Positions 23,227-33,180 of a stretch of DNA of 64,000 nt are shown here, one piece after another (position 1 is the stretch's first letter; every line of letters begins with the position of its first letter). The stretch is taken from contig WPIO01000028.1 of assembly GCA_009760855.2 (NCBI GenBank), forward strand, positions 641,001-705,000, written 5' to 3'. A program made the translations under genes and the position numbers. The notes below the pieces were generated by a model. The model made no database searches, had not been told where the DNA came from, and saw nothing but the letters and a program-made list of their open reading frames with translations. Origin of the DNA: Cristatella mucedo (Eukaryota; Bryozoa; Phylactolaemata; Cristatellidae).

Positions 23227-26200
23227 GTGAGTGAAAATGAAGATAGTATATATATATATATATTGAGTGAAAATGAAGATAGTATATATATATATAATAT
23301 CTTCATTTTCACTCACTATCTCCTTTTCTTTATGCATAGCGAGGCCATCGCCGCATCACAGCTGGACCGCACTGAGCCTGAATGGCGGCGCCGCGACCCA
23401 ATCAACTACATCGAGGAACTGAGCAACCGCAGACAGCAGCGACGCAGACGAGAGTCGCGATCCCGAAGCACAAGAGCGACCCTTCGGTCACTTCGCGCTC
23501 GTCGGCCGAATGCTTCGCGCCGGCGGCGCGAAGGCGGCAGCGGCCGTTCACTCGCCTGTCCAGATTGATGGTAAACGGCAGGAAGTGCCTGACGGCGTGC
23601 ACGCTGATCGGCCACGCCTCTAGCGCGGCCTCGAAATGGTCCGCACTGCCGTCGTTGACGATCCGGCGCTTCCAATCCTTGGGCTCCTTGACTCGCTCTC
23701 TGATGTGCGCGTACACCTCGGACAGCAGAGCCTGCTCGTGGTCCGCAACTGCGCCGCGAAAACGGAAACAGCGCTCCCGTCGGTCAATGGCGCACCGCCG
23801 GCGCCACCGTCGCAGCTAGCGAGCGAACGCCAATTAGCGAAAACGCGACGAGCGCTCGTCGAGAAAACAAGTCGACCGTTGGCTGCGAGCGCTAGGCTGC
23901 GAGCTGCCGCCGGCGGTAGCAGCCACCCCTACCCCTGGCTCATGCACGCTCGCAGCGCTGGCAGCCCGCCATGACTGTTTGATTCGAGGCGAGGTCGAGC
24001 TTCAGTCCCTTGTTCTTGAAACTTCCGGTTACGCCCCCCCCGATCTGCTGCATAACTCTCACACGAGGGGACGAGCGCGAATGCTCGTTTTCTGTCGTCC
24101 GAACGCATAATTCGCGCAAGCGCGCGCGTACTGCGAAACGCGAAACGAAGTGCGAGCGCAATTTTGTTTCCGAGCAAGGAGCGCATAAATTTTTAAAAGA
24201 ACTGAACTTGGGCCTCTTGGACGGCGTTATAGACGGTGCGAACGCGCGAGGAGCTAAAAAAGTAATCGCTGTATTCGCGCAATAGACGAAAGCGAGGTTG
24301 TTGACAAATTCCTGATTGTGCGGCTGTAAAACTCAACGCCATGAAGAGAATTGACAAATTTACCGATTGTTCTCTTATTAGTAGCTACTAGCACAACTTA
24401 GTGTGGGAGAAATTGCGGCTCAGATACGATGCATAAATGTGAGCTCCGTTAACGTGCCGCGTGCGATGGGCGTCCACGGCGCAGGCAACGCCTACGCCGC
24501 CTCGCAGCGTTTAACTGGAACGCCGAAACAGCCCGCAGCGGTCGTCATCTCCGTCGCCACGCGCGCGCCAAAATGCCTCAACCGACTGAAATCAGCGACA
24601 CTCCCGGTTCCCTCCGGCAAGCTCACTGGTGCGCCACGCTCGCGTACCCCCAGGAAGCGGTGACTCATTCGATTTGAGACATTCTCTCGAATGAGTCAGC
24701 TTCACTGCGACCTGTAGCCGCTACAGCTACGTCTCCCTGACGCGCCGGCTCACTAGCGAGCCTGAGACGCGCGCTCGCTGACTGAGCGTGCCGGCGGCGG
24801 CGGCGGCTTACCGCCGTTTAGCTGGCCGCGAGACAGCCGTCGCGCCAGCTCGTCCATGTCGTCGATGTGCTTCAGAATCCAGCTGCAGCGATAGGGCCAC
24901 TCCTCGGTGAGGATGACCCAGCGCGTGAGCTCGGCGCACACGTCCGCCAGCGCCAGCTGCAGCGACTCGAGCGTCTCGCCGCCGCCGACGTGTATCTTGT
25001 CCACCCACAGGTACACGGTGAAAAAGACCATGTTGCACAAGTGTCGCACGTCGCGAAAGGAAGTCGGCAGCACGTCGATGCGCCTCCGCAACTCCTGCGT
25101 GGCCAGCTTCGTCTACGGCGGTGGCAGCAGCAGCGGCGGGCTTTCGAAAAGCGCTGTGACGCGGCGCTCGGGGTCGCGCGCCATCGGTGCCCGATCACCT
25201 CAAATAAATAAATAAACACTAGCTGATTTAACAGCCTGTTTTTTTATAGCGACAGCAGAGCTTTTACGGCTATACCCGCCGCTTGCAGTGGCGATCAAGG
25301 ATCGCCCACCACAAGATTCGAACCCTTGACCTCGGGGCCGAGGTTGCGAAAAGCAACCGCCTAATCTAGTCGCTGAGCGACGTGCACCTCGCTCGCCCCA
25401 GTAATAGTCGCCGCCGCTGCCGCGGAAGCCCTTTCGCGTAGCGTCGCAGTAGGCGATTTCTAGCCGCGGCTGAGCACCAGCCCAGAGGCGCGGCGGGGTT
25501 CCGCAGGAAAAGGCATTTTGCCTCGCGCGCGAGAGCCACGCATTCCGCCCAGCGAGGAGCCTTTGGAAACCGGGAAAGTGCGCGCAAGCGGCTTCAGCGG
25601 CGCCGCGGGCGGGACGGACGGACGGAGGAGCGGGCGTGGCGGCGGGCCGGAGGGCGCGGAGTCCGGCGGCGCGAGCCGCGGCGGCTCGTCTCTGCCGCCC
25701 GCAACCGCGGCGCACCGCTTACCATTCGCCGCCGGAGCTTGCTCTTGATCCTCGCCTCAGCTTCGGCGTCGCGCAGGCCCGATAAGAGACGCGGAATCTC
25801 CGCCTGGATCGCGGCGGCGTACCTGAACGCTTCGCCGCCAGGTAGGCAGCGACGGCTGCGGCGGTCGCCGCCGCCAGCGCACCGCCGGGTGCCGAGCCGG
25901 CGTTCGTCGCGGCGGCACAAGCTCCGATCCAGCGCCGTCTCCATGTCGGAGGCGGTCCACTCGGGAATGCAGAAGCGCATCTGAATGAGCCGACGCAGAT
26001 AGTCGCTGCTGTCGCCCGCCTCTTCGCCGCCGCCGCCGCCGCCGCCGTCCCCGATCGCCCGCGCGATGGCGTTGTGATCGATGGCGATGAGCGTGACGAA
26101 CAGCGAGTCCTCGTCCGACAGGAGGATGCTGACCGCCTCCAGAATGCTCCTGACGCGGTCCGCCGGGCAGCGGTCCAGGTCGTCGATCACGATCAGGATG

Positions 26201-28994
26201 CGAAACTTCTTCCGGTACAGGCGCTCCATCAGCTTGACGAAGCCGTTGACGCGCTGCACTTCCGTCTTGACCGTGTGCATGAAGCCCAGATCGGCGCTCA
26301 GGTCGGGCCCCTTCATCTTGCTCATCGCCGTTACCAGCTGGCTCGACTGCGACGAGAAGGCGCTGCGAAGCAGCGACCAGCCGTTGCTCAGCTGCGACAC
26401 GACGGTGAGGCCGAGCAGGACGCTGGCGGCGAGCCGGATGTACTGCTCGATCGTGTGCAGGCTGCGATCGCGCGAGGCGAAGGCGAGCAGAAGAAGAACG
26501 AGCGCCGACACGGCGACCGTGGAGGCGGCGAGAAGCGCGACCACCGGGTACGGCACGTGCAACCACTTGGCCGTGTGCACGGTCACCGCCGGCGCCTGCC
26601 GCGGCTGCGGCCGCCGGGCGCCGGACGCGGCAGCGGCCGAGTGCTGGCTCTCCATATCCGTCGCGTCGACGGAAAAGGAGACGTCGACGGTCGTCGTCGC
26701 GTCGCCGTTTCGGCTCGTCATGCTGTCGCCAAAGTACGACTCGATGTCTTTCCCGCCGGGGGCGGCAGCGGCCGTCGCTCCCGGCACGCCGTCGATCACG
26801 GACGAGTCGTGCTGGTGCGACAGGTCGGTCTGTCGGAAAGTGCGGTACACGCGCAGCTTCCACTTGCCGAACACGGCCTCGATCTCGTCGAAGATGTTCT
26901 TGACGATGCCCGCCCAGAGCACGTCGCAGCCGGCGTACTCCCAGGCGTCGAACACGACCGGTATGACCTCGACCTTGTCGTGCTTCCTCACCACCGGCGC
27001 CGGGGGCGTCTCGCAGAGTAGCATGACCAGCATGAGCCGCAGCTGCTGCCACCAGCCGTCGTACGACCGGGCGCACTCTGGCGCCGCCGCCGCCGCCACC
27101 GCCGCAGGGCGACGGCGACAGTAGTGGCAGTAGTAGGCGATCACAGCGACCAGAACGAGCAGCAGGCCGGCGCCCATGAACGCCGACGCGGCGACCAGCG
27201 GGTAGAGCACGTCGTCGCTCACGGCCCAAGCGCCGTTTCCATCGCGAGCGCCGCCGTCGGTGGCCACTGGCAACGCGGGTGTCGTCAGGTTGGCTCCGCC
27301 GCCTCTAGCAGCAGCGGATTCTGGCGGTGCGGCGGCTGCCGTCGTCGATTCTGCCTCACCTGCTTCGCGGCTGCTGCTTGTGATGCTGCTGCCGCCGCCG
27401 CTGCTGTTTCGGTGCATGCTCTCGTGGTACGTCAGGCCGGCCCACGTCATGTAGCTCATGACGCCGCCGACGGCCGCTGCGAAGAGCAGGACGAGCAGCA
27501 GCAAGTAGGCGAAGAAGGACAGTCGGCAGCCGCCGCACAGCTCGTACATCCAGCGGACGTCGGCGCTCTGCACTGGCCGTCCTAGGCGCGCCCGGCGAGC
27601 AACCGACCGTAAGCAGGCGGAAAGTGGCGGCCGCGAAAGTTACGGCGCACCGAGTCGCGTCGCACTTTGTCTCGCGAGCCGCAAACCGTTCGTCGTCGGG
27701 GGGGGGGCGCGCGCGCGTTCGCATGCACGATCGCCGAGGGCGACTATCGGGAGGAGAGACTGTGGGGGCTTCGCAAGCGCCGCAGCGCGAGCACGCGGGC
27801 ACGGCGTGCTGCGGCCGCCGCGCCTAGCGCCGCTGCCGCTGCTGGGCAGAGCTCGGCCTTCAGCACGGCGGCCGCGACTGAAGGCCTACGGCTACAGGTT
27901 CGGCGACACGATGGCCGCGGCTAAAGGTCGAAGGCTGAAGGTTCGGCGACGCGACGGCCACGGCTGAAGGTGAAAAGCTGAAGATTCGGCGGCACGACGG
28001 CCGTGGCCGAAGGTTGACCTTGGCGTCGCTCTTCTGCCACCGCCGGTCTACTTCTAGAATCGACCTGAGCGCTCGCTTGGAGGAGGAGCTCGCGCCGGGA
28101 AAGTAGAGTGACAGTAAAGATGAGCCGATTCAACCGCATCATTCGTATAGCGGCAGACGAGCCTTCGTGGCTGTGACCGCGCTTGCAGCCGGTTAAAGGA
28201 CAGTCTGTGGCAGGATCGAACCTACGACCCGCGTCGTGAGAGCGCGGCGCTTACTCTGAATCTGCGCCGAATGCAGAGTGCGACGCTCAGGCGCGCGGGG
28301 TGCGACGCGACAGCGAGAATGCAATAATGCATTTCCGTCTGGAACTCCACAAAGCTGCAAAGACTAAATGATTGTTACGCAGCGGGAGAGTTCTCTACAG
28401 CGCACTCAAAGCCCAAGCAGCTTACGAGACGCGTGCAGTAGCCAACAAACTTCATCTGACGCAACAAAGAGAAAGTCGAAAGAATAGCTGAGTCGGGACG
28501 GCAGTCGAGGAAGTGAGTAGTACGTCAGTAGCAACTCAGGAGGATGGCTGAGAAGGATGCGCCTCAGACGGCTCCGGGAGCGTAGATGGCGTTGCGTAGG
28601 AATTGCGGAAGTGAGTTTCGCAGTCTAGGACTTGCAGCGAAAAAAGCTTGTGTCGCCTGCAGTCTATGTGGGAGCTAGCGGCGGTGGTGGCGGCTGCGAC
28701 GGGTACTGCTGCCGCCGCCGGCGGCTTACCCAGATTGTTGCAGCTGAATCCGCAGACGCGTCCGATCTTCCACAGCACGTTCTTGATGAGCCGCGTCTTG
28801 CCCGACCCGTACTTGCCGTGCACGCCCATGAGCAGCGGCACGGGCAGACTCGAGTCCTGCAGCATGGCGGCCAAGCCCTTGGCGTACGAGTTCATCGTGA
28901 ACCGCTCGTCGGCGTTTCCCTTCATCCGCGAGACGGCGCCGTCGAACAGGTCCGATGCCTTGGCTGCTCGCATCGGCTGACCGACGCGGTCCAT
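20476..28994 (-). CDS. KAP-family P-loop NTPase, KIDINS220-like, four-TM (copy B, complete five-exon model)
   Basis: Predicted membrane-anchored KAP NTPase of 929 residues. Exons are 28994-28730, 27572-25723, 25112-24812, 23748-23556 and 20656-20476; phases 1, 0, 1, 2 agree throughout. Walker A (GKYGSGKT) is at residues 60-67, TM1 about 107-130, TM2 211-234, the FDAWEYAG motif 296-303, TM3 431-454, TM4 466-487, Walker B (ILIVIDDLD) 547-555, an Asp in LIAIDH at 587, and the family motif LTEEWPYR 773-780. The TM1-TM2 loop carries N-glycosylation sites at 144 and 183, so it is probably extracellular or lumenal and the NTPase cytosolic. Known of the family: KAP NTPases have membrane helices inserted in the P-loop domain, and KIDINS220 adds N-terminal ankyrin repeats. 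Only about 56 residues precede Walker A here, so ankyrins are absent and NKPD1-like architecture is closest. The start is the first ATG after the predicted TSS. The partner or substrate is unknown. Confidence 0.85.
21884..21970. repeat. (GA)n microsatellite
   Basis: About 43 uninterrupted GA units in intron 4 of KAP copy B. An (ATT)n run precedes it at 21,788-21,811. Confidence 0.95.
22617..22675 (-). mobile_element. SINE S2/LINE-B tail fragment
   Basis: Minus-strand tail hairpin only (TAGCGCCCTAAGAG read on plus), with no head. Lies 45 bp from the S2 copy at 22,719, in opposite orientation. Confidence 0.5.
22719..22858 (+). mobile_element. SINE S2, tRNA head with LINE-B-type tail
   Basis: Head TTTGGCCCAGTGGTTAAAG (A box) and B box GGTCGTGGGCTCCAGCC, then GTGAAGCGCCTGAATAGAG...GGGCGCTATACAAATAAATT. 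The tail has the same paired GCGCC/GGCGC hairpin as LINE-B. Lies in intron 4 of KAP copy B, antisense to it. Confidence 0.85.
22890..23320. repeat. (CT)n/(TA)n block with a 23-bp interspersed unit
   Basis: (CT)n then (TA)n, followed by long (TA)n runs that separate four direct copies of AGTGAGTGAAAATGAAGATA (at 23112, 23168, 23226 and about 23264) and one inverted copy (23298-23318). Lies in intron 4 of KAP copy B. Confidence 0.92.
23556..23748 (-). CDS. KAP copy B exon 4
   Basis: Encodes residues 806-869. The acceptor GGCGCAG|TT follows a T-rich tract and restores phase 1. The peptide contains a [11 protein letters not shown] block that resembles the FLPCTVNLD block of KIDINS220 after its NTPase core. 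The best exit is a GC donor, GGACAG|GCGAGT, in phase 2, which matches the exon 5 acceptor exactly. Without that splice the frame runs on to a TGA at 23402-23404 through low-quality sequence. Confidence 0.7.
24812..25112 (-). CDS. KAP copy B exon 3 (WPYR motif)
   Basis: Encodes residues 706-805 and carries the KAP motif LTEEWPYR followed by a CSW block, matching the LTEQWPYR region of KIDINS220. The acceptor is CCGCCGTAG|ACG after a pyrimidine-rich stretch; the TAG that looks like an in-frame stop upstream of this exon is the acceptor itself. A second phase-0 acceptor, ACGCAG|GAG, lies 18 bp downstream and cannot be excluded. The donor is GGCG|GTAAGC (phase 1). Confidence 0.8.
25200..25385 (-). 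mobile_element. SINE S1 inside intron 2 of KAP copy B
   Basis: Minus-strand copy with B box GGTTCGAATC, core CACTGCAAGCGGCGG and tail GTTAAATCAGCTAGTG plus (TTTA)n. It lies in the same orientation as the gene and ends 87 bp before the exon 3 acceptor. Confidence 0.88.
25723..27572 (-). CDS. KAP copy B exon 2 (four TM segments, Walker B)
   Basis: An 1,850-bp exon encoding residues 89-705. The acceptor is GGCCAG|TG, chosen because the phase-1 donor needs two bases to complete a Val codon and copy A has the same arrangement. The donor is GAATG|GTAAGC (phase 0). It encodes all four membrane segments, the conserved WEYAG, FGKWKLR, SHQHD and [10 protein letters not shown] blocks, and Walker B. Low-complexity Ala, Gly and Ser runs sit in the TM1-TM2 loop, in the linker before TM3 and after the Walker B region. 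Confidence 0.88.
28105..28262 (-). mobile_element. SINE S1 in intron 1 of KAP copy B
   Basis: Minus-strand copy: B box GGTCGTAGGTTCGATCC, core GGCTGCAAGCGCGGTCACAG and the degraded tail GGTTGAATCGGCTCAT. Moderately diverged. Confidence 0.7.
28322..28665 (+). repeat. Dispersed repeat R1, copy 2 (in intron 1 of KAP copy B)
   Basis: Same start (ATGCATTTCCGTCTGGAAC) and end (AAAGCTTGTGTCGCC) as copy 1. Its right end is 64 bp from the exon 1 donor. Confidence 0.8.
28730..28994 (-). CDS. KAP copy B exon 1 (start and Walker A)
   Basis: Encodes residues 1-88, beginning at the first ATG downstream of the predicted initiator. It contains the P-loop and ends at donor CTGG|GTAAGC in phase 1. The frame stays open upstream to about 29399, but no earlier ATG follows the predicted transcription start. 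A second in-frame Met lies at residue 24. The central 122 bp (28769-28890) are identical to the homologous exon of copy A. Confidence 0.82.
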
Positions 28995-29179
28995 TCGCGA
29001 GCAGTCGAACGCTTCGCAGCTTCCGCGTGCCGCCGCTCGAGAGGCTCCGCTAGTGAGAGCTCCCGCTCGCGCTCCGGTTTCTTTGTCCTTCTCCTGCTCC
29101 AGCTCCTCCCCTACCTCGGCGCACCGCACTCTCTGTCGCCTCTTCGAGTTTGTTCCCGTCCCGTCGCTCTCACGCCTCC

Positions 29180-29185
29180 GACTGA
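29180..29185 (-). promoter_or_regulatory. Initiator (TCAGTC) of KAP copy B
   Basis: TCAGTC on the minus strand matches the TCAGTY initiator known from arthropod core promoters. With +1 at 29183 the 5' UTR is about 189 nt and its first ATG is the proposed start codon. Confidence 0.5.
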
Positions 29186-29211
29186 ACGACAGGCCGAGCG
29201 ACCGCGCGCCT

Positions 29212-29217
29212 GATATA
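29212..29217 (-). promoter_or_regulatory. TATA box of KAP copy B
   Basis: TATATC on the minus strand in GC-rich DNA, with its first T 34 bases before the proposed +1 at 29183. Slightly further than the usual -30 to -31 spacing, but it is the only TATA-like site near the start. Confidence 0.55.
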
Positions 29218-29235
29218 CGAGCCGCCGCGCCGCCG

Positions 29236-29241
29236 CACGTG
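29236..29241 (-). promoter_or_regulatory. CACGTG E-box upstream of KAP copy B
   Basis: Palindromic CACGTG about 20 bp upstream of the TATA box. A bHLH-type site is possible; a single hexamer in GC-rich DNA is weak evidence. Confidence 0.3.
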
Positions 29242-30305
29242 ACCGAGCGAGTGCACCCGTCCGTCGGTACGAATCGCAGATCGGAGAGCGTCGTAAACAG
29301 TGCGAGCCGAGTCGGAGTCACGCTCGAATTTGCGTAACGCGCGCGCACTCCCCCCCCCCCCCCCCCAGGGTACGCCGGCGGCCTCGCCGCCCTTTGCAAG
29401 CCGATCAGTCGGCTCTGAGAGGAAGGGGCGGAGCGGAGCGAAGTCCACGCCTTCCTACGGGCCGCCGGGCGGCCGCTCCATACGAGGCCTCCGCCGCAGT
29501 GCTTTCGCCAGCGAAACGGCCGCGTCCGGTGGCGGCCGGCAACGGCGCGTCAGCGGCCAGTCGTTCTTCGCGCTCGCGACTCCGGCCGCTTCCGCCTTCC
29601 GCCTCCGGCTCTCGGTCGTCGAGCTTCGAACTCGCGCGCCCGGCGCCGCCCGTGCGGCAGCTGGCAGGAGGACTAGCGCCGCTGCGGACAAAGAGCGCCG
29701 CGCGTCTTCTCGCGAGAGCTCGGCTTCGAGAGCTCGGCTCGACTTGGATTCGAACGCCTGGCGCTCGGCTCGCACGCAGCGTCGCTCGCAGCGACGACAG
29801 CTCAAGAGGCTTCGCGGCGGCGGCAGGCGATCCCAGAGCGCTAGCAACTGACCGCGTCAGTCACGCCGGAGCCAAGTCGGATAGATTGCAGCAAATTGAC
29901 GCTTCCTGGTCGGGCAGTAGCACTGGAAGCTGTGCTGGATGCGCCCGTGGGCGCGTCTCTCGTTAGTCACGCATCGCGTCGCTCCGCGCAGTTGCGTCTC
30001 CGATTACTCGTACGGCACTTGGAGCGGGCCCGCTGCTTCGCGAGCTGGTGTACTGGTGCCGCACCGCGGCGAGTCAAAAGACCGAGATGGAAGATAGACA
30101 AAGACCGAGATAGAATGTTTGCGGCGGCGGGACAGTGGGATCGTCGAATTGCTGCACGAAAGGCGCGCGCAGACGCTTCTTTCTGCTGCTAATGCTTCTG
30201 CTCCTCTTTCTCTGTCAAGTCGGCATTCGCTGGCTGCAGCGATTTGCGAAGCTGCGGCAATTCAGCGGAAGCCATGTCAATATTGACTCGATTGACTGTA
30301 CGCAT

Positions 30306-30352
30306 TCACGTACGTTTATCCATCTGTAACTTCACAAAGCCGCAAAGACCAA
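30306..30352 (+). repeat. R1 5' fragment
   Basis: CATCTGTAACTTCACAAAGC and neighbouring bases match the R1 start only. Confidence 0.4.
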
Positions 30353-30959
30353 GGGCACGCGATGCCGGACGCACTGCTACAAACGCCGAGTGAGCGTCGT
30401 CGTTCGCAGAGCACCGGGTCGGCGGAGACATTCGTGCAGTCAGCAAAGGCAACAATGACGCATCTGTTTTGAGAGGAACAGTCCCTGAGCGCTGCCATGC
30501 GTGCAACGAGGAAGTACAACGAGTAACTTGCCCATCGGGGCGAACTTCCGTATAGCTGCTGGCTCGCAGGCTTGGGAGCCTGGCGCCTCTTGGTGCCTCT
30601 CCGTGTGCTTGCTTTAGCGACTAGCTTGGCTGCACTATCGGCAGTTTTCCCCCATTACTGGCTACTTAGGCAGACTGGCTGCGACAGCCCACGAAGAAGC
30701 TGTTCAGCAATAGCTCCTGACGAAAGGGGGAGGGGCCGTGCAGGGCAGGCAAGAAGTGGGTCGCGGCCAAAGTCAGCAGCAGCAGCAGCAGCAGCTCACA
30801 AGAATCACACTCTCTGAGATTAGCCAGTGGACGAGCGACCTTCCGGTCCATGGCAGCTAACCGCGACCAACCGGTCAGACCCTACAGCTCCGATAAATCA
30901 TTATCGATCGCTCACTACAGCCGATCTTTTAATGCACTTGATCTAAGATTACCACATAG

Positions 30960-31086
30960 CCGGATGCTGGTCATTGGAATTCAACTGCGTTTCCCTTTGC
31001 AGCAAATATAAAGCGCCTAGAAAGAGATTGAGTTCTCTGAGGGCGCTTTATCGAGTTCATTAGTATTATTATATTATTATTAATTC
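30960..31086 (+). mobile_element. LINE-B 3' tail
   Basis: GCAGCAAATATAAAGCGCC, the hairpin and (ATT)n, with only a short piece of 3' UTR. Confidence 0.85.
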
Positions 31087-31479
31087 AAGAACAGTATAGC
31101 ACATCGGCAGTTATAATCTGGCTGATGGACAGCACAGAAAAACCATTCCCTGCAACGCCCGAAGCATAGCAATATTATACCGGCATACCTGGTGTACTCT
31201 ATTAACGCCACTTGGATTAAAGCGAGCCTGGTAGTAGCAGCAGAAAGAGGATATCGATAAATTTCAGTAAATCCACAGATGTCAGGGGAGGCTATGCATT
31301 GGCTCTTCTGTAAATAGTGTTGCCTTAAATAAATTCTTCCAACTTATTTAATTTTGAGTGTATCGTGGCGACACGTTAGCATATCCAGCTGAAATGAAGC
31401 CGATGAAATCCGTGATAGGAGAAAATGGATTATTTGTACTCTAATAAATGCTTGACCTGTAGTTGGTAGAACTAGAATT

Positions 31480-32440
31480 CTAGTGATCATCAAGTCCTTT
31501 CCGAACGCCTCTCATCTTGCATAGCCATCACTGGCACTACACTGAGATTCTTTAGGTCCTATGCCGCGCTAGTGGCCCCGTGATCAAGATGATTGCCTCG
31601 ACCAAGGTCAAGATCGATGCAGATGGCACACAGTTGTTTGCTGCTATCTCACCCTGCCTTCCAGCATGTCCAATTCTCCTAACTCCCTGGCTGTGTGCTT
31701 TGCTTGCATTCGCACTTGGATAGCTGATGACATTCTCAAATTGAATGACGATAAAACCAACTGACTAGTTAGGCGAAAGCAAAATATTACTACAAAATTA
31801 TAAAACTGTCCATCAAAATGTGCTCGGCCAGCATATCTCCTGTAGCCTCTGCACAAACTCCAAGTGTCCTGTTCCAAAATGACCTTTCGTTAGACGAACA
31901 GATCAGCTCCTTTACAGTCGAGTCTGCCGACTTTCAGCTAACATTGCAAAAACTTCCGTTGTGCTTACACAGGTTTACCACATCCAGTTTGGTCCCTGCA
32001 TTTCTGTACATCCCGTCCTGACTTCTGCACCTCACTACTCGAAGGTTTTTCGGCTTGTGCGATGAGGCAAAGACAGTTAATAAAAAATTGCGCAGCCAGG
32101 CTTTTCTGTCGCGAGAGTCGCAATTACCTCATCACAATATTTCTCGCCAACCTTCGCTAGCTTCCGATCAAGCTGCGCATCAACTTGAAGGTTTTTCCTC
32201 TTAATTGTAGCTCCCTTCAATCTCTTGCACAAGCCTACTTAATAGAACTACTCTCCAATCTGGCCAGGTATAGCGCCACTTACTCTTGTGACTCGTCGTC
32301 TAGCTACGCCTCGAACCAGCTTCAAATCCTTTGGATGCCGTGCCTTTATATTGAACTCTTCCGAAGCCGGGAGCTCACTCGACTGACTTCACGACGCTCC
32401 CTAGCTTTAGGACATTTAAAACAAAAGTAAAAACGCAGAT
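31480..32440 (+). mobile_element. LINE-B, degraded RT and C-terminal part
   Basis: Begins at the region equivalent to DHQVLLERL (GATCATCAAGTCCTTTCCG), continues through LKLNDDKTN and the C-terminal domain, and stops before the tail. Many frameshifts. Confidence 0.7.
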
Positions 32441-32547
32441 GCTCTGAGCGAAATTTGCTGGATCCTGGCGAATTGCATCGACATTCTCCCGAAAACCATC
32501 ATAGAAAGACACGATCCAAGTTTTCCCCCCCTAGTTACGCAAAGGTA

Positions 32548-32790
32548 ATGTAATGTATCTCCGTCTGTAACTCCACAAAGTCATAAAGACCACGTGGGTG
32601 TTACGCAGGAGAGTTTTGTATAGCGTACTCACAGCCTAAGCGGCTTTCGGTACGCATTCGGTAGCCAACAGACTTCATCTCACGCAACAAACAAAAAGTG
32701 GGAAGCATAGCAGAGTCAGGAGAGCAGTTTAGGTAGTGAGTAGCATAAAAGTAGCAGCTCAGGACCGCTGAAAAGGATAGAGGTGCTGTT
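32548..32790 (+). repeat. Dispersed repeat R1, copy 3 (3' truncated)
   Basis: Starts ATGTATCTCCGTCTGTAACT and matches through AGCCAACAGACTTCATCTCA to about 32,780. Confidence 0.8.
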
Positions 32791-33039
32791 ATGCATACCA
32801 TCGAGTCCAGCTTAGTATGTAAGCTTTTAAGTCGCTCAGCCAAGTTATTTCACTAACACTTGCCGTTCATCATTGTAAGGATGGTTAAAGAGTAGTTTAA
32901 TTTCTCTCTATCTTGCGACAAGCTAGTATGCATTGCCGCTAAGCTGGGCTACTGTTTATTGCGTACACAAAGCTTAAACAGAGTACCCATTATAACGCGT
33001 TTGAGCACCGCAGGCTGGATGCTCGCTCGCGTGAGCGAG

Positions 33040-33180
33040 TGCGGCAGAGATGTGTGCGTATTCGCGAATATTGCGTGCGTGTGTGCGTGCGTGCGTGCGT
33101 GCGTGAGTGCGTGCGTGCGTGTGCGTGTGTGCGTGCGTGCGTGTGTGCGTGCGTGCGTGTGTGTGTGCGTGCGAGTTTTC
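33040..33180. repeat. (GTGC)n/(GT)n repeat
   Basis: Alternating GTGCGTGC and GTGT runs. A reverse-type (CA)n-rich run lies at 34,085-34,180. Confidence 0.9.

Noticed and set aside
23112-23320. CRISPR-like array (regularly spaced 23-bp units)
   Set aside because: Spacers are all (TA)n, spacing is irregular, one unit is inverted and the DNA is eukaryotic.
22960-23337. Tyr/Ile-rich frames across the (TA)n block
   Set aside because: Simple-repeat translation.
25113-25180. In-frame stop suggesting that KAP copy B is a pseudogene
   Set aside because: The TAG is the splice acceptor of exon 3, and phases join cleanly across it.
26074-27124. 315- and 347-codon plus-strand frames over KAP copy B exon 2
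   Set aside because: Antisense shadows; no start context or family match.
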